From NCBI GenBank assembly GCA_049997955.1, contig JAEBDY010000002.1:248001-312000 (forward strand): a stretch of 64,000 nucleotides of DNA, in the 5' to 3' direction. This document shows, one piece after another, positions 32,218-39,913 of the stretch. The stretch is from Umezawaea sp049997955. Lineage in GTDB: Bacteria; Actinomycetota; Actinomycetes; Mycobacteriales; Pseudonocardiaceae. The notes beneath the pieces were generated by a model. The model searched no databases, had not been told where the DNA came from, and saw only the letters and a list, made by a program, of their open reading frames with translations. Numbering within the stretch: position 1 is the stretch's first letter; each line of letters begins with the position of its first letter. The translations under genes and the position numbers were made by a program.

Positions 32218-32629
32218 ACTCCTCCCCCTCGGCCGCGAAGCCGAACGAGCCGTAGAAGTCGACGACGTAGGTCTGCGCGTCCAGCACGCAGTCCACCTTG
32301 CCGACCTCGACGAGCGCGGCCTCCACCAGCCGTCGGCTGTAGCCGCGGCCGCGCGCGGCGCGACCCGTCACGACGCGGCCGATCCGGAACGTGCCGTCCG
32401 GCTCCTCCAGCAGCCGGAGGTAGGCGACCGGCTCGGGTGTGCCGTCGACCTCCAGCCAGAAGTGCCGGGTGCCGGGTTCGAGGTCGCGGCCGTCCAGGTC
32501 GGGGTAGACGCAGGACTGCTCGACCACGAAGACCTCGCCGCGCAGCCGCAGGAACGCGTACAGCTGAGCTGTGGTCAGGTCGGCCGCCCACTGCCTGCGC
32601 AGCGTGGCGTGGAACTGTGATGTGCGCAC
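32171..32629 (-). CDS. ElaA-like GNAT acetyltransferase
   Basis: A 152-residue acetyltransferase. LRLRGEVFVVEQSCVYPDLD and RHFWLEVDG are the N-terminal signature of the ElaA group. IGRVVTGRAARGRGYSRRLV is the acetyl-CoA loop (R-x-x-G-x-G/S), and AQTYVVDFYGSFGF is the C-terminal motif. Starts at GTG 32629 (VRTSQFHATLRRQW). The 3' end overlaps bioF by 47 bp on the opposite strand. Substrates of ElaA proteins are not known. Confidence 0.88.
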   Translation of the reverse strand: MRTSQFHATLRRQWAADLTTAQLYAFLRLRGEVFVVEQSCVYPDLDGRDLEPGTRHFWLEVDGTPEPVAYLRLLEEPDGTFRIGRVVTGRAARGRGYSRRLVEAALVEVGKVDCVLDAQTYVVDFYGSFGFAAEGEEFIEDGIPHLRMRRSR

Positions 32630-32658
32630 ATCCGCCTGGATATCACAGGGGAACCGGT

Positions 32659-33402
32659 TCACAGACGTGATCGGTAGGCGGCCAGCCGCGTGTAGACGCC
32701 CGGCTCGCCCGGACGCGCGCAGCCCTTGCCGTAGGACACGACGCCGACGAGCCTGCCGCGAACGACCATCGGACCGCCGGAGTCGCCCTCGCACGCGTCC
32801 TTGCCGCCCTCCGGGAGTCCCGCGCACACCATGCCGTCGGGGCGGAAATTCGGGACGGCGCGGGCACAATCGGCGTTCGACACGATCGGCACGCCCACCT
32901 GGCGCAGCACCGGCGACGGCTTCTCGCCCTCGGCCGTGCGCCCCCAGCCCAGCACGGTCGCCTCGGTGCCCGTCGCGTAGCTCGCGGTGTCGCCCGCGTC
33001 GACCAGCGGCACGGTCGGCTGCTGCACCGGCGCGCTCAACGTGAGCACCGCCACGTCGTCGCCCTTGCCCACCTCGCGGAAGTCGGGGTGCCGCCACACC
33101 TTCGAGACCCTGGCGGGCGTGCTCTTGCGGCGGAGGTCGGTCTGACCCGCCACGACGCGGATGGAGTCCGGCGCGCGGTCCCGCGTGGTGAGCGAGAGGC
33201 GTTCGGTCAGGCAGTGCGCGGCCGTGACCACGCGGTCCGGCGCGACCAGCGCGCCACCGCAGAACAGGTGACCGTTCGCGTCCGTGAGCGCGACCGCCCA
33301 GGGGGTGTCCGGCGCCTCGGTGCCGCCGACGATCGCGTGCGCCGGGGCGACGGAGGCGAACACGGCGGAGATGGCAGCGACTAGCGACACGGTGGTCCGC
33401 AC
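32659..33402 (-). CDS. Secreted trypsin-like serine protease (S1 family)
   Basis: A 247-residue secreted protease. Signal peptide VRTTVSLVAAISAVFASVAP to AHA, with almost no propiece before IVGGT. Triad: His in VTAAHCL, Asp in GDDVAVL, Ser in CEGDSGGP; the Asp in KDACEGD gives trypsin-type specificity. Start GTG 33402 has GAGGAG 6 nt upstream, which decides it against the longer frame. It differs from the proteases at 19699 and 34787 in its loops. Divergent from a LysE exporter. Confidence 0.92.
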   Translation of the reverse strand: MRTTVSLVAAISAVFASVAPAHAIVGGTEAPDTPWAVALTDANGHLFCGGALVAPDRVVTAAHCLTERLSLTTRDRAPDSIRVVAGQTDLRRKSTPARVSKVWRHPDFREVGKGDDVAVLTLSAPVQQPTVPLVDAGDTASYATGTEATVLGWGRTAEGEKPSPVLRQVGVPIVSNADCARAVPNFRPDGMVCAGLPEGGKDACEGDSGGPMVVRGRLVGVVSYGKGCARPGEPGVYTRLAAYRSRL

Positions 33403-33578
33403 GGAGTACTCCTCTACGGCAAGTGGACGAACGACTACCCACCGTAGCGACCGGCTTTTGTCCGCAACCGCCGGGACTAGAACCGCAGATCCTCCTGTTA
33501 GGGTTTCATGCTGCCGGAGATTCAACGGCGTATTGCACAGATCACAACGGTCTGTCCGGAAATCTGGGAGGTCTACGC

Positions 33579-34193
33579 GTGTTCCTCGACTTCGGTCAAC
33601 TACCGGCCTTCCTGATCGCCTGCGTGGTCGTCGTCCTCACGCCGGGCGTGGACGCCTTCCTGCTCCTGCGGACCTCGATGCGCTCCGGCACCCGCGCGGG
33701 CCTGTGGGCGCTGGCGGGCATCCACTCGGCGAGCTTCGTCCAGGTGGGCGTGGTCATCTCCGGCCTGGGCGTCGTGCTGGCCCGCTACCCGGCGGTGCTC
33801 GTGGCGCTGCGCTGGATCGGCGCCGCCTACCTGCTGTGGCTGGCGCTGTCGATCGCCCGCGGCCTGCTGCGCAGGCAGACCGGAGCCGACGAGGCACCGG
33901 AGGTCGTCGCCGACCGACCGTTCCGGCGCGGTTTCCTGACCAACACCACCAACCCGAAGATGCTGCTGTTCTCGCTGGCGTTCCTGCCGCAGTTCATCGG
34001 CGCGGGCCACCCGACCGCCCAGCTGGCGATGCTGGCCGTGGTGTTCCTCGGCCTGGCCGCGCTGTGGGAGCTGTTGATCGTGATCGCCGCGAGCCGCGTC
34101 GCGGGCAGGCTCCGCCGACCGGGCGTGACCACCGCGCTGGACGCGGTGTGCGCGGCGGTGTTCCTCACCATGTCCGTCGGCCTGGTCCTCTAG
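33579..34193 (+). CDS. LysE/RhtB family amino-acid exporter
   Basis: A 204-residue membrane protein with six predicted helices. The conserved helix 1 loop CVVVVLTPGVDAFLLLRTSM (TPGxD/N) and NTTNPKMLLFSLAFLPQF are typical. GTG 33579 has GGGAGG 7 nt upstream. The family exports amino acids or related compounds; specificity is unknown. Its TAG shares CTAG with the stop of a degraded minus-strand frame. Its start is 176 bp from the divergent protease. Confidence 0.88.
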   Translation: MFLDFGQLPAFLIACVVVVLTPGVDAFLLLRTSMRSGTRAGLWALAGIHSASFVQVGVVISGLGVVLARYPAVLVALRWIGAAYLLWLALSIARGLLRRQTGADEAPEVVADRPFRRGFLTNTTNPKMLLFSLAFLPQFIGAGHPTAQLAMLAVVFLGLAALWELLIVIAASRVAGRLRRPGVTTALDAVCAAVFLTMSVGLVL

Positions 34194-34412
34194 GACAGCC
34201 GCCGCAACGACGGCCACAGCTCGGACCACGGCCGGTCCAGCCCACGGCACACCCGAACCGCGGTCCCTGCCCGTCGTTGTTCAGCCCGACGCCGTTGTCC
34301 ACGACAGCGGCTCGACGAGTTCCCGGCACACCGACGACGATCACCACGTCGGCGGTGTCCGCGGCATTTCCCAACAGCCGCAACCGTTCTGCCCGCCGCA
34401 CACGGCGGGCAC
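34190..34412 (-). pseudogene. Decayed coding fragment, unidentified
   Basis: On the minus strand a frame reads RRAERLRLLGNAADTADVV, VIVVGVPGTRRAAVV and DNGVGLNNDGQGPRFGC. A shift of frame then gives GLDRPWSELWPSLRRLS and a stop at 34190-34192 sharing CTAG with the LysE stop. Both halves look like real protein and end sensibly, suggesting one frameshifted C-terminal remnant. I cannot name the family. The start is not identifiable. Confidence 0.35.
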
Positions 34413-34490
34413 CCCCTGGCGGGCCCCTAGACCAGCACGGCACCCGCCTGCCCGTAGTTGCCGGTGATCGGCGTGTCGGCCAGCCGGGAG

Positions 34491-34590
34491 ACCAAGCAAA
34501 AGCACCCAACCAGACCCACCCACCACCCAAGCAGAAGCACACAACCAGGCTTACCTGCCACCCAAGCGGAAGCACGCAACCCAAGTGGAC
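34491..34590 (-). repeat. Three tandem imperfect repeats of about 34 bp
   Basis: Units start at about 34491, 34524 and 34559 with ACCAAGCAAAAGCACCCAAC, ACCCAAGCAGAAGCACACAA and ACCCAAGCGGAAGCACGCAA. They degrade towards the 3' end. There is no coding frame and no spacer variation of CRISPR type. Similar C/A-rich (G/T on the other strand) simple runs occur at 10709-10743. Confidence 0.6.
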
Positions 34591-34620
34591 ACCCAGACCC
34601 CCTCCGCCACCCCGATCCCC

Positions 34621-34713
34621 AGCGCCCTCATGGCCGTCCGCTACGGGTCAAGGCATCTTTCCCGCCTTGACGCGGCGCGGACGGCCATGGAGACAATCGC
34701 GCGAGCGGGGTGA
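34621..34713 (-). repeat. Structured intergenic element, copy 2
   Basis: The minus-strand counterpart of 22194-22285. In element orientation the 27-nt leading block (34687-34713) differs from copy 1 at one position, and the 11-nt trailing block (34621-34631) is identical. The central hairpin is GTCAAGGC/GCCTTGAC (34647-34654 with 34664-34671). The outer stem is 13 perfect pairs (CATGGCCGTCCGC, 34629-34641, with 34677-34689), different in sequence and longer than in copy 1. Lies between the convergent LysE and protease genes. The remaining intergenic DNA (34714-34786) shows nothing. Confidence 0.8.
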
Positions 34714-34786
34714 ACACACCAGGGGGGCTACACATCGACACCACGACCAACCCACAGTGGAACACCCCCGACCAAAGAACAGCCCC

Positions 34787-35563
34787 CTACACCCCACCCT
34801 CATCCAACTCCGGCGCCAACACGGCCCCGAACGCCGACACCCGCGCGTACACCCCCGGCTTCCCGGCCCGAGCACACCCTTCACCCCAGGAGGTCACCCC
34901 GACCAACTTCCCCCCGACCACCAACGGCCCACCGGAATCCCCCTGGCAGGTGTCCACCCCACCCTTGGGCACCCCCGCACACACCATCTGCTCCGGGGAG
35001 TACTGCGTGTAGGCCGCCTCGCAGGCGTCGTCCGACGTGATCGGCAACGTCACCCCGAGCAGGTACCGGGACGACGCCCCCTGCTCACCGGTCCGCCCCC
35101 ACCCGTAAGCGGCGGCGGAGGCCCCAGCCGTGTACAACTCGGCGTCCGAGGCCTCGGCCAGCGGCAGCACCCCGTAGGGCACCGACCTGCGCAACGTCAG
35201 CACGGCGACGTCCTCGCCGCGGTCGGCCGCCACGTAGTCCGGGTGGATCCACACCTTCGACACCAGGCTGACCACGCCCGCGCTGCTCCGCTTGTCCTCG
35301 CGGCCCGAGACCACCCGGAACGCGCTCGCGCTGCGCCCCACGGCGCAGTGGGCGGCGGTCAGCACCTTGGTGGGCGCCACGAGGGTGCCGCCGCAGAACT
35401 GGTTGCCGCTCGCGTCGGTCAGGTACACGACCCACGGGTGGTCCGCGATCGACACGCGTTCACCGCCCACGATCTGCACGTCCGCGGACGCGGGCAGGGC
35501 GGCGGCCGCCATGGCCGCCGCCGCGACCACGAGTACGGCGAAACGTCGTTTGATCTCCCCCAC
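34787..35563 (-). CDS. Secreted trypsin-like serine protease (S1 family)
   Basis: A 258-residue protease. Signal peptide VGEIKRRFAVLVVAAAAMAA to ASADV, then IVGGE as mature start. Triad: His in LTAAHCA, Asp in GEDVAVL, Ser in CQGDSGGP; trypsin specificity Asp in VDTCQGD. GAGGAGG lies 5-6 nt before GTG 35563. It resembles the protease at 19699 more closely than that at 32659 (GREDK and GVDTCQGDSGGP shared), so 19699 and 34787 may be paralogues. Ends after GAVLAPELDEGGV. Confidence 0.92.
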   Translation of the reverse strand: MGEIKRRFAVLVVAAAAMAAAALPASADVQIVGGERVSIADHPWVVYLTDASGNQFCGGTLVAPTKVLTAAHCAVGRSASAFRVVSGREDKRSSAGVVSLVSKVWIHPDYVAADRGEDVAVLTLRRSVPYGVLPLAEASDAELYTAGASAAAYGWGRTGEQGASSRYLLGVTLPITSDDACEAAYTQYSPEQMVCAGVPKGGVDTCQGDSGGPLVVGGKLVGVTSWGEGCARAGKPGVYARVSAFGAVLAPELDEGGV

Positions 35564-35643
35564 GGGGGCCTCCTCAGTGCGTGCCGGTACTACCGAGGAG
35601 GTTAGGCCAGACGTCCGACAAAGCTGGTCCGTTCAGCCCAACG

Positions 35644-36669
35644 TCAGTTGTTCGGGGGGTTCCCGAACTTGCTCCAGACCTTGCCCGCCGTGCCCGCGAC
35701 GACCTCGCCGAACTCGTTGAAGACCTTCATGAGCGGGTCCTCGGACGTGCTCATCGATTCCTTGTACGACTTCGCGGCCGACTTGATGTCATCGGTGAAC
35801 GTGCTGGTGGGACGGTCGTCTTCGCGGCGCTGGTACTCGCCGGTGAGGATCGCGCGGTACTCCTCGGACGCGGCCCACTTCTGCAGCTCGGCGGCGCGCA
35901 CGACGGCCAGCGGGTGGGTCAGCGGCCACGTCTTCACCAGTTTGAGCACGCTGTCGCGGATGTCCTCGACCTGCTCGTACTCCTTGGCCTGCTTCAGGAA
36001 CTCCGCCGTGTCGATCTGCGAGGTGTCCATGCCGCCCGCCATGGCGATGTGCACGCGCAGGGCCGCGGCCGGGTCCTGCGCGCACAGCAGGCCCGCGCGG
36101 TCGCAGGACAGCTCGGTCTTGCGGTACCACTCGTGCAGCGCGGCGATGACGGCGCGGATCGCCCAGTAGCCCGCGGGCATCCACCCGAGGCTGTTCTGGA
36201 GCTGCATCAGGCGTTGCAGGATCGTCTGGTAGAGCGCGTGGCCCGACAGGACGTGACCCATCTCGTGGCCGATGGCGAACCGCAGGCCCTCCGTGTCGAG
36301 CAGGTCGAGCAGGCCCGTCGTGAGCACGATGAACGGCTTGTCGATGCCCAGCGTCAACGCGTTCGGCACCGGGTTGCGCTGCACGAACACCTCGGGCACC
36401 GGGTCGATGTCGAGCGTCGCGGCCGTCTCCAGCCTGATCCGGTCGATCTTCGGGTACTGCTTCGGCCCCACCCTGATGGACGACGCCAGGTAGACGAGCC
36501 GCTCCCCGCGTTCGGTGAACGCGCCCGCCACCGCCTGGAGCACGGGGCCGATGCCCGGCACGGCGCGCATCAGCGCCAACGCGCCGCGGTCGGCCGGGTG
36601 CTCGTACGCGCGCGGGCTGATCCCCGGGAAGCGCACCATGGCCGTCGAACGTTCGATCTCCTCGGTCAT
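35644..36669 (-). CDS. M48-family zinc metalloprotease (no membrane span seen)
   Basis: A 341-residue protein. The zinc site is AIGHEMGHVLSGHAL (HExxH) and the third ligand Glu is in WYRKTELSCDRAGLL, as in HtpX/M48 peptidases. It has no obvious transmembrane helix pair, unlike HtpX, and a charged C-terminal tail. The N terminus MTEEIERSTAMVRFPGISPR matches a group of actinobacterial cytosolic M48 proteins. ATG 36669 is used; a GTG directly upstream is the alternative. Possible role in protein quality control. Divergent from the hydrolase at 36739. Confidence 0.87.
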   Translation of the reverse strand: MTEEIERSTAMVRFPGISPRAYEHPADRGALALMRAVPGIGPVLQAVAGAFTERGERLVYLASSIRVGPKQYPKIDRIRLETAATLDIDPVPEVFVQRNPVPNALTLGIDKPFIVLTTGLLDLLDTEGLRFAIGHEMGHVLSGHALYQTILQRLMQLQNSLGWMPAGYWAIRAVIAALHEWYRKTELSCDRAGLLCAQDPAAALRVHIAMAGGMDTSQIDTAEFLKQAKEYEQVEDIRDSVLKLVKTWPLTHPLAVVRAAELQKWAASEEYRAILTGEYQRREDDRPTSTFTDDIKSAAKSYKESMSTSEDPLMKVFNEFGEVVAGTAGKVWSKFGNPPNN

Positions 36670-36738
36670 CACCCCAGGTTAGACACGATTCGCGCGGCGG
36701 CCTGCCGGAACGGGCCAATCAGCGGGCAGACTGCCCCG

Positions 36739-37668
36739 ATGACCGCTGACGTGCTTGGTGCCGACTTCGAAACCCGTGCGCTGCCCGTGGCCTGCGGCGA
36801 CGCGACCGCGACCCTCGTGCGGCACCGCGCGCCCGAGGCGACCCGCGGGGCCGTGCTGTACGTGCACGGCTGGGCCGACTACTTCTTCCAGCGGCACGTG
36901 GCCGAGCACTACGCGGCGCTCGGCTACGACTTCTACGCCGTCGACCTGCGCGCGTACGGCCGGTCCCTCAAGCCCGGCGAGACGCCGAACTTCATCACCG
37001 ACCTGGCGGCCTACCACGAGGAGCTGGACGAGGCCGCGCGGATCATCCGCGTGGAGCACGGCCACTCCCGGCTGGTGGTCATGGGCCACTCCACCGGTGG
37101 CCTGATCACGAGCCTGTGGGCGCACGAGCGGCGCGCCGACCAGGTGGTCGACGCGCTCGTGCTGAACAGCCCGTGGTTCGACCTGGCCGAGCCGCGGATC
37201 ATGCAGACGGTCGGCACGGCCGTGGTGCGCGGCGTCGGCCGCCTGTCCCCGAAGCTCGTGGTCAAGCCCGGCCTGGGCCCGGTGTACGGCGAGAGCATCC
37301 ACCGCGACCACCACGGCGAATGGGACTTCGACCTGGCCTGGAAGCCGATCGAGGCGTTCCCGGTGCACGCGGGCTGGCTGCGCGCCATCCGCCTCGGCCA
37401 CTTCCGCCTCCACGCGGGCCTGGACGTCCGGGTGCCCGTGCTGGTGCTGCGCTCGGACGCCAGCCACCTGCACGCGAAGGCCTTCTCCGAGCGCGCGATG
37501 GTCACGGACACCGTGCTCGACGTGGAGCACATCGAACGCTGGGCCCCGAAGCTCGGCGGACGGGTCACGTCGCTCGCCATCGCGGGCGGCATGCACGACC
37601 TGCTCCTGTCCGCCGAACCCGTGCGCGACCGGGTGTTCGCCGCGATCGACGAGTTCCTGGACCGCTAG
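36739..37668 (+). CDS. Alpha/beta hydrolase (serine lipase/lysophospholipase-like)
   Basis: A 309-residue hydrolase. Oxyanion region VLYVHGWADYFFQRHVAEHY, nucleophile elbow VVMGHSTGGLITSLWAHE (GHSTG), acid in VLRSDASHL and the terminal histidine in IAGGMHDLLLS complete the triad. The pattern fits the Hydrolase_4 (monoacylglycerol lipase-like) group. ATG 36739 gives the natural start. The stop TAG shares CTAG (37665-37668) with the convergent VOC gene. Substrate unknown. Confidence 0.88.
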   Translation: MTADVLGADFETRALPVACGDATATLVRHRAPEATRGAVLYVHGWADYFFQRHVAEHYAALGYDFYAVDLRAYGRSLKPGETPNFITDLAAYHEELDEAARIIRVEHGHSRLVVMGHSTGGLITSLWAHERRADQVVDALVLNSPWFDLAEPRIMQTVGTAVVRGVGRLSPKLVVKPGLGPVYGESIHRDHHGEWDFDLAWKPIEAFPVHAGWLRAIRLGHFRLHAGLDVRVPVLVLRSDASHLHAKAFSERAMVTDTVLDVEHIERWAPKLGGRVTSLAIAGGMHDLLLSAEPVRDRVFAAIDEFLDR

Positions 37669-38084
37669 CGCTCGTGCGGCTGGGGGCGGTGGTGGACGTA
37701 CTCCACGACCGTCCCGTCCGGGTGCCGCGCGGTGAGGCCGGACCCGGTCGGCACGTCGATCCTCGGGTCCAGGACCTCCGCGCCCTGCGCGACGAGCCGG
37801 TCCTCGTAGACGTCGAGGTCGGCGACGAGCAGGGTGCCGTGCGTCGCGCGGAACGGTTCGAGGACCTCCTCCGCGCCCTCGACCAGCAGGAACGCGCCGA
37901 CGGTCGCGATGTCCAGGCCCTTCTCCGGGTACGGGGTGCGCAGGTCGACCTCCACGCCCTGGAGTTCCTCGTAGAAGGCGATCGCGTCGTCGAGCCCGCC
38001 GGGCGGGACGAAGGCGCGGATGTACGGGCGCGGCGTGGCGCGGGTGGACGAGTCGGGGTCGCGGCGCCAGAGCTGATCGGTCAT
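37665..38084 (-). CDS. VOC family protein
   Basis: A 139-residue glyoxalase-fold protein. It starts MTDQLWRRDPDSSTRATPRP and has PYIRAFVPPGGLDDAIAFYE, GAFLLVEGAEEV, and DPRIDVPTGSGLTARHPDGT followed by VVEYVHHRP, the closing strand with a possible metal ligand. ATG 38084 is preferred over a longer frame. Adjoins the alpha/beta hydrolase tail-to-tail with overlapping stops. Function unknown. Confidence 0.8.
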   Translation of the reverse strand: MTDQLWRRDPDSSTRATPRPYIRAFVPPGGLDDAIAFYEELQGVEVDLRTPYPEKGLDIATVGAFLLVEGAEEVLEPFRATHGTLLVADLDVYEDRLVAQGAEVLDPRIDVPTGSGLTARHPDGTVVEYVHHRPQPHER

Positions 38085-38161
38085 GGCACCAGCCTGCGGG
38101 CTCCGCGTCCACGGAACGAGACGTCGGTTCATGCGGTTACCGGCGGTCATAGGCTCGGGGT

Positions 38162-38896
38162 GTGGCGAGCAAACAGGAGTTGGGCGCGTTCCTCCGCGCC
38201 CACCGCGAGCGGCTGACCCCGTCCGACGTGGGCTTGGCGGGTGGCACCCGCCGCCGCACCCCCGGTCTGCGGCGGGAGGAGGTCGCGGCGCTGTCCGGTG
38301 TGGGCCTCGCCTGGTACACGTGGCTGGAGCAGGGCCGGGTGGACACCTCGCGGCAGGTGCTCGACGCCGTGTCGCGAGCCCTCCGCCTGGACCCCGACTC
38401 GCACGGCCACGTGCTGGCGCTGGCCGGTCTGCGCCCGGCGGCCGACCCGCACGCCGACCTCGCCGAGGTCCTGAGCCCCCTCGTGGACGCCTGGCCGGGC
38501 CCCGCCGCGGCGGTGGACCGCAACTTCGACCTGGTCACCGCCAACCCGGACTACCTGGACCTGTGGCGGCTGTCGGAGCGCAACCTCGTGCTGCTGCTCA
38601 CCGATCCCTCCCTGCGCGACCGGGTGCCGGAGTGGGAACCGCTGGCGCAGGACGTGTTCCGCCAGTTCCGCATGCACGCCGACCGGCACCCGGACGACCC
38701 GAGGACCATCGACCTGCTCGACCGGTTCGCGACCCGCAGGCCCGAGCTGGGGTGCTGGTGGGAATGCCGGTCCGTGCGGGCGTTCCGCACCACGACGGCG
38801 AGCGTCGACGGCAAGCGGTGGACGTTCTCGCTGCTCCGACCGAGCGAGGACCCCGAAGCGGGCGTGCTGCTGCTCAGCGCCGCCGGACCCCGCTAG
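38162..38896 (+). CDS. XRE regulator with MmyB-like ligand-binding domain
   Basis: A 244-residue transcription factor. The helix-turn-helix (residues about 5-85) includes RRRTPGLRREEVAALSGVGL and AWYTWLEQGR, the exact hallmark of this family. The C-terminal PAS-like MmyB domain has DRNFDLVTANPDYLDLWRL and FRQFRMHADRHPDDPR. Members often bind fatty acids and regulate divergent short-chain dehydrogenase or hydrolase genes; the divergent VOC gene is 78 bp away. Its 3' end overlaps the membrane-protein gene by 23 bp. Confidence 0.93.
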   Translation: MASKQELGAFLRAHRERLTPSDVGLAGGTRRRTPGLRREEVAALSGVGLAWYTWLEQGRVDTSRQVLDAVSRALRLDPDSHGHVLALAGLRPAADPHADLAEVLSPLVDAWPGPAAAVDRNFDLVTANPDYLDLWRLSERNLVLLLTDPSLRDRVPEWEPLAQDVFRQFRMHADRHPDDPRTIDLLDRFATRRPELGCWWECRSVRAFRTTTASVDGKRWTFSLLRPSEDPEAGVLLLSAAGPR

Positions 38897-39257
38897 GACG
38901 GGGCAGCAGGATGTGCACGGCGAAGCCCGCCAGCGTGGCCAGGACGACCTGGTAGGCGATCGACAGCTCGCGCTGGGACCCGATGAGGAACGCGGCGTCC
39001 AGGTCGGTCGTCACGATGCCCGCCATGGTGACCAGGCCGGTGACGTGCCACCCGAAGAAGCCGGCGGTCCAGACGACGAGCGGCCAGCGGTTGCGGTCCG
39101 GGCGGCGCAGGAGGAGGAACGTGGAGAAGCCCGCGACCGCGTTGAACAGCACGGCGATGACGACGAGTTCCGCGGCGAGTGAGGACAGCAGCGTCGAGAC
39201 CGTCTGCACCGCGGCGAGGGCGGCGACCAGCCAGCACCCGAATCGTGTCTTGTCCAC
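38874..39257 (-). CDS. Small integral membrane protein, unknown
   Basis: A 127-residue protein with four predicted helices (CWLVAALAAVQTVSTLLSS, ELVVIAVLFNAVAGFSTFLL, WPLVVWTAGFFGWHVTGLV, and IAYQVVLATLAGFAVHILLP). It begins at GTG 39257 (VDKTRFGCW) and ends PRPSGVRRR. No family recognised. It overlaps the XRE gene by 23 bp and follows the TetR gene (39269) by 11 bp, so it may be co-transcribed with tetR and its regulation linked. Confidence 0.7.
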   Translation of the reverse strand: MDKTRFGCWLVAALAAVQTVSTLLSSLAAELVVIAVLFNAVAGFSTFLLLRRPDRNRWPLVVWTAGFFGWHVTGLVTMAGIVTTDLDAAFLIGSQRELSIAYQVVLATLAGFAVHILLPRPSGVRRR

Positions 39258-39268
39258 GGCTCCGGATG

Positions 39269-39841
39269 CTAGATCACGCCCGCGCGGGCGGCGGCCAGCG
39301 CGGCACGGGCCGCGCGTTCGGCCACGGCGACGTCCACGGGTTCGCGGGTGATGAAAACCCGGTAGAACAGCGGCGCGCAGGCCGTGCGCACCAGTTCGAC
39401 CGGGTCGACGGCGGCGGGGAGTTCACCCCGCTCGACCGCCCGGACGACGACCTTGGCCGCTTGGGCGTGCCGGACGGCGTAGAAGTCGCGGAGCGCGTCG
39501 GCGGCGCGCGGTGACTGGAACGCGGCCGCGACGATCGCCGTCGGCACCGCGCCGGGGCCGAACGCCTCGGCGACCTCGGTGGTGATGGCGATCAGGTCGC
39601 CCTCGACGGTGCCGGTGTCCGGCAGCGGCCACTGGGTGTCGCGCGAGTGGTCGAGCGCGTCGGCGAGGAGGTCGTCGACGCTGCCCCAGCGCCGGTAGAC
39701 GGTGGTCTTGTGGACGCCCGCGCGGGTGGCGACGGCGTCGACCGTGAGCGCCGGGTAGCCGTGCTCGGCCAGTTCGGCGCAGGTCGCGGCCAGCACGGCG
39801 TCGCGGACGCGGGCGGAACGGCCTCCAGGGCGGGTGCTCAT
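39269..39841 (-). CDS. TetR family transcriptional regulator
   Basis: A 190-residue repressor-type protein. The HTH is near residues 11-55: VRDAVLAATCAELAEHGYPA, then LTVDAVATRAGVHKTTVYRRW. The C-terminal ligand domain (TetR_C_16-like) reads RELPAAVDPVELVRTACAPL-like. ATG 39841. Divergent from the esterase/Vat pair with a 72-bp gap that contains a near-palindromic site (39882-39903), so it most likely controls that pair and itself. Confidence 0.92.
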   Translation of the reverse strand: MSTRPGGRSARVRDAVLAATCAELAEHGYPALTVDAVATRAGVHKTTVYRRWGSVDDLLADALDHSRDTQWPLPDTGTVEGDLIAITTEVAEAFGPGAVPTAIVAAAFQSPRAADALRDFYAVRHAQAAKVVVRAVERGELPAAVDPVELVRTACAPLFYRVFITREPVDVAVAERAARAALAAARAGVI

Positions 39842-39881
39842 CGGATATCCGGTTGCGTCGTCGGGGTGGACGTGGAGACAA

Positions 39882-39903
39882 TAACGCAACTTTTGTCGCA
39901 TTA
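39882..39903. promoter_or_regulatory. Candidate TetR operator
   Basis: TAACGCAAC-TTTT-GTCGCATTA: 9-bp half-sites matching at 7 of 9 positions. This 9-4-9 symmetry is usual for TetR operators. It lies 11 bp before the esterase start and 40 bp from the tetR start. Confidence 0.45.
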
Positions 39904-39913
39904 GGGGGATGAC

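Noticed and set aside
34491..34590. Tandem 34-bp repeats as a CRISPR array
   Set aside because: Repeats are directly adjacent, diverged and without unique spacers, and no cas gene is present.
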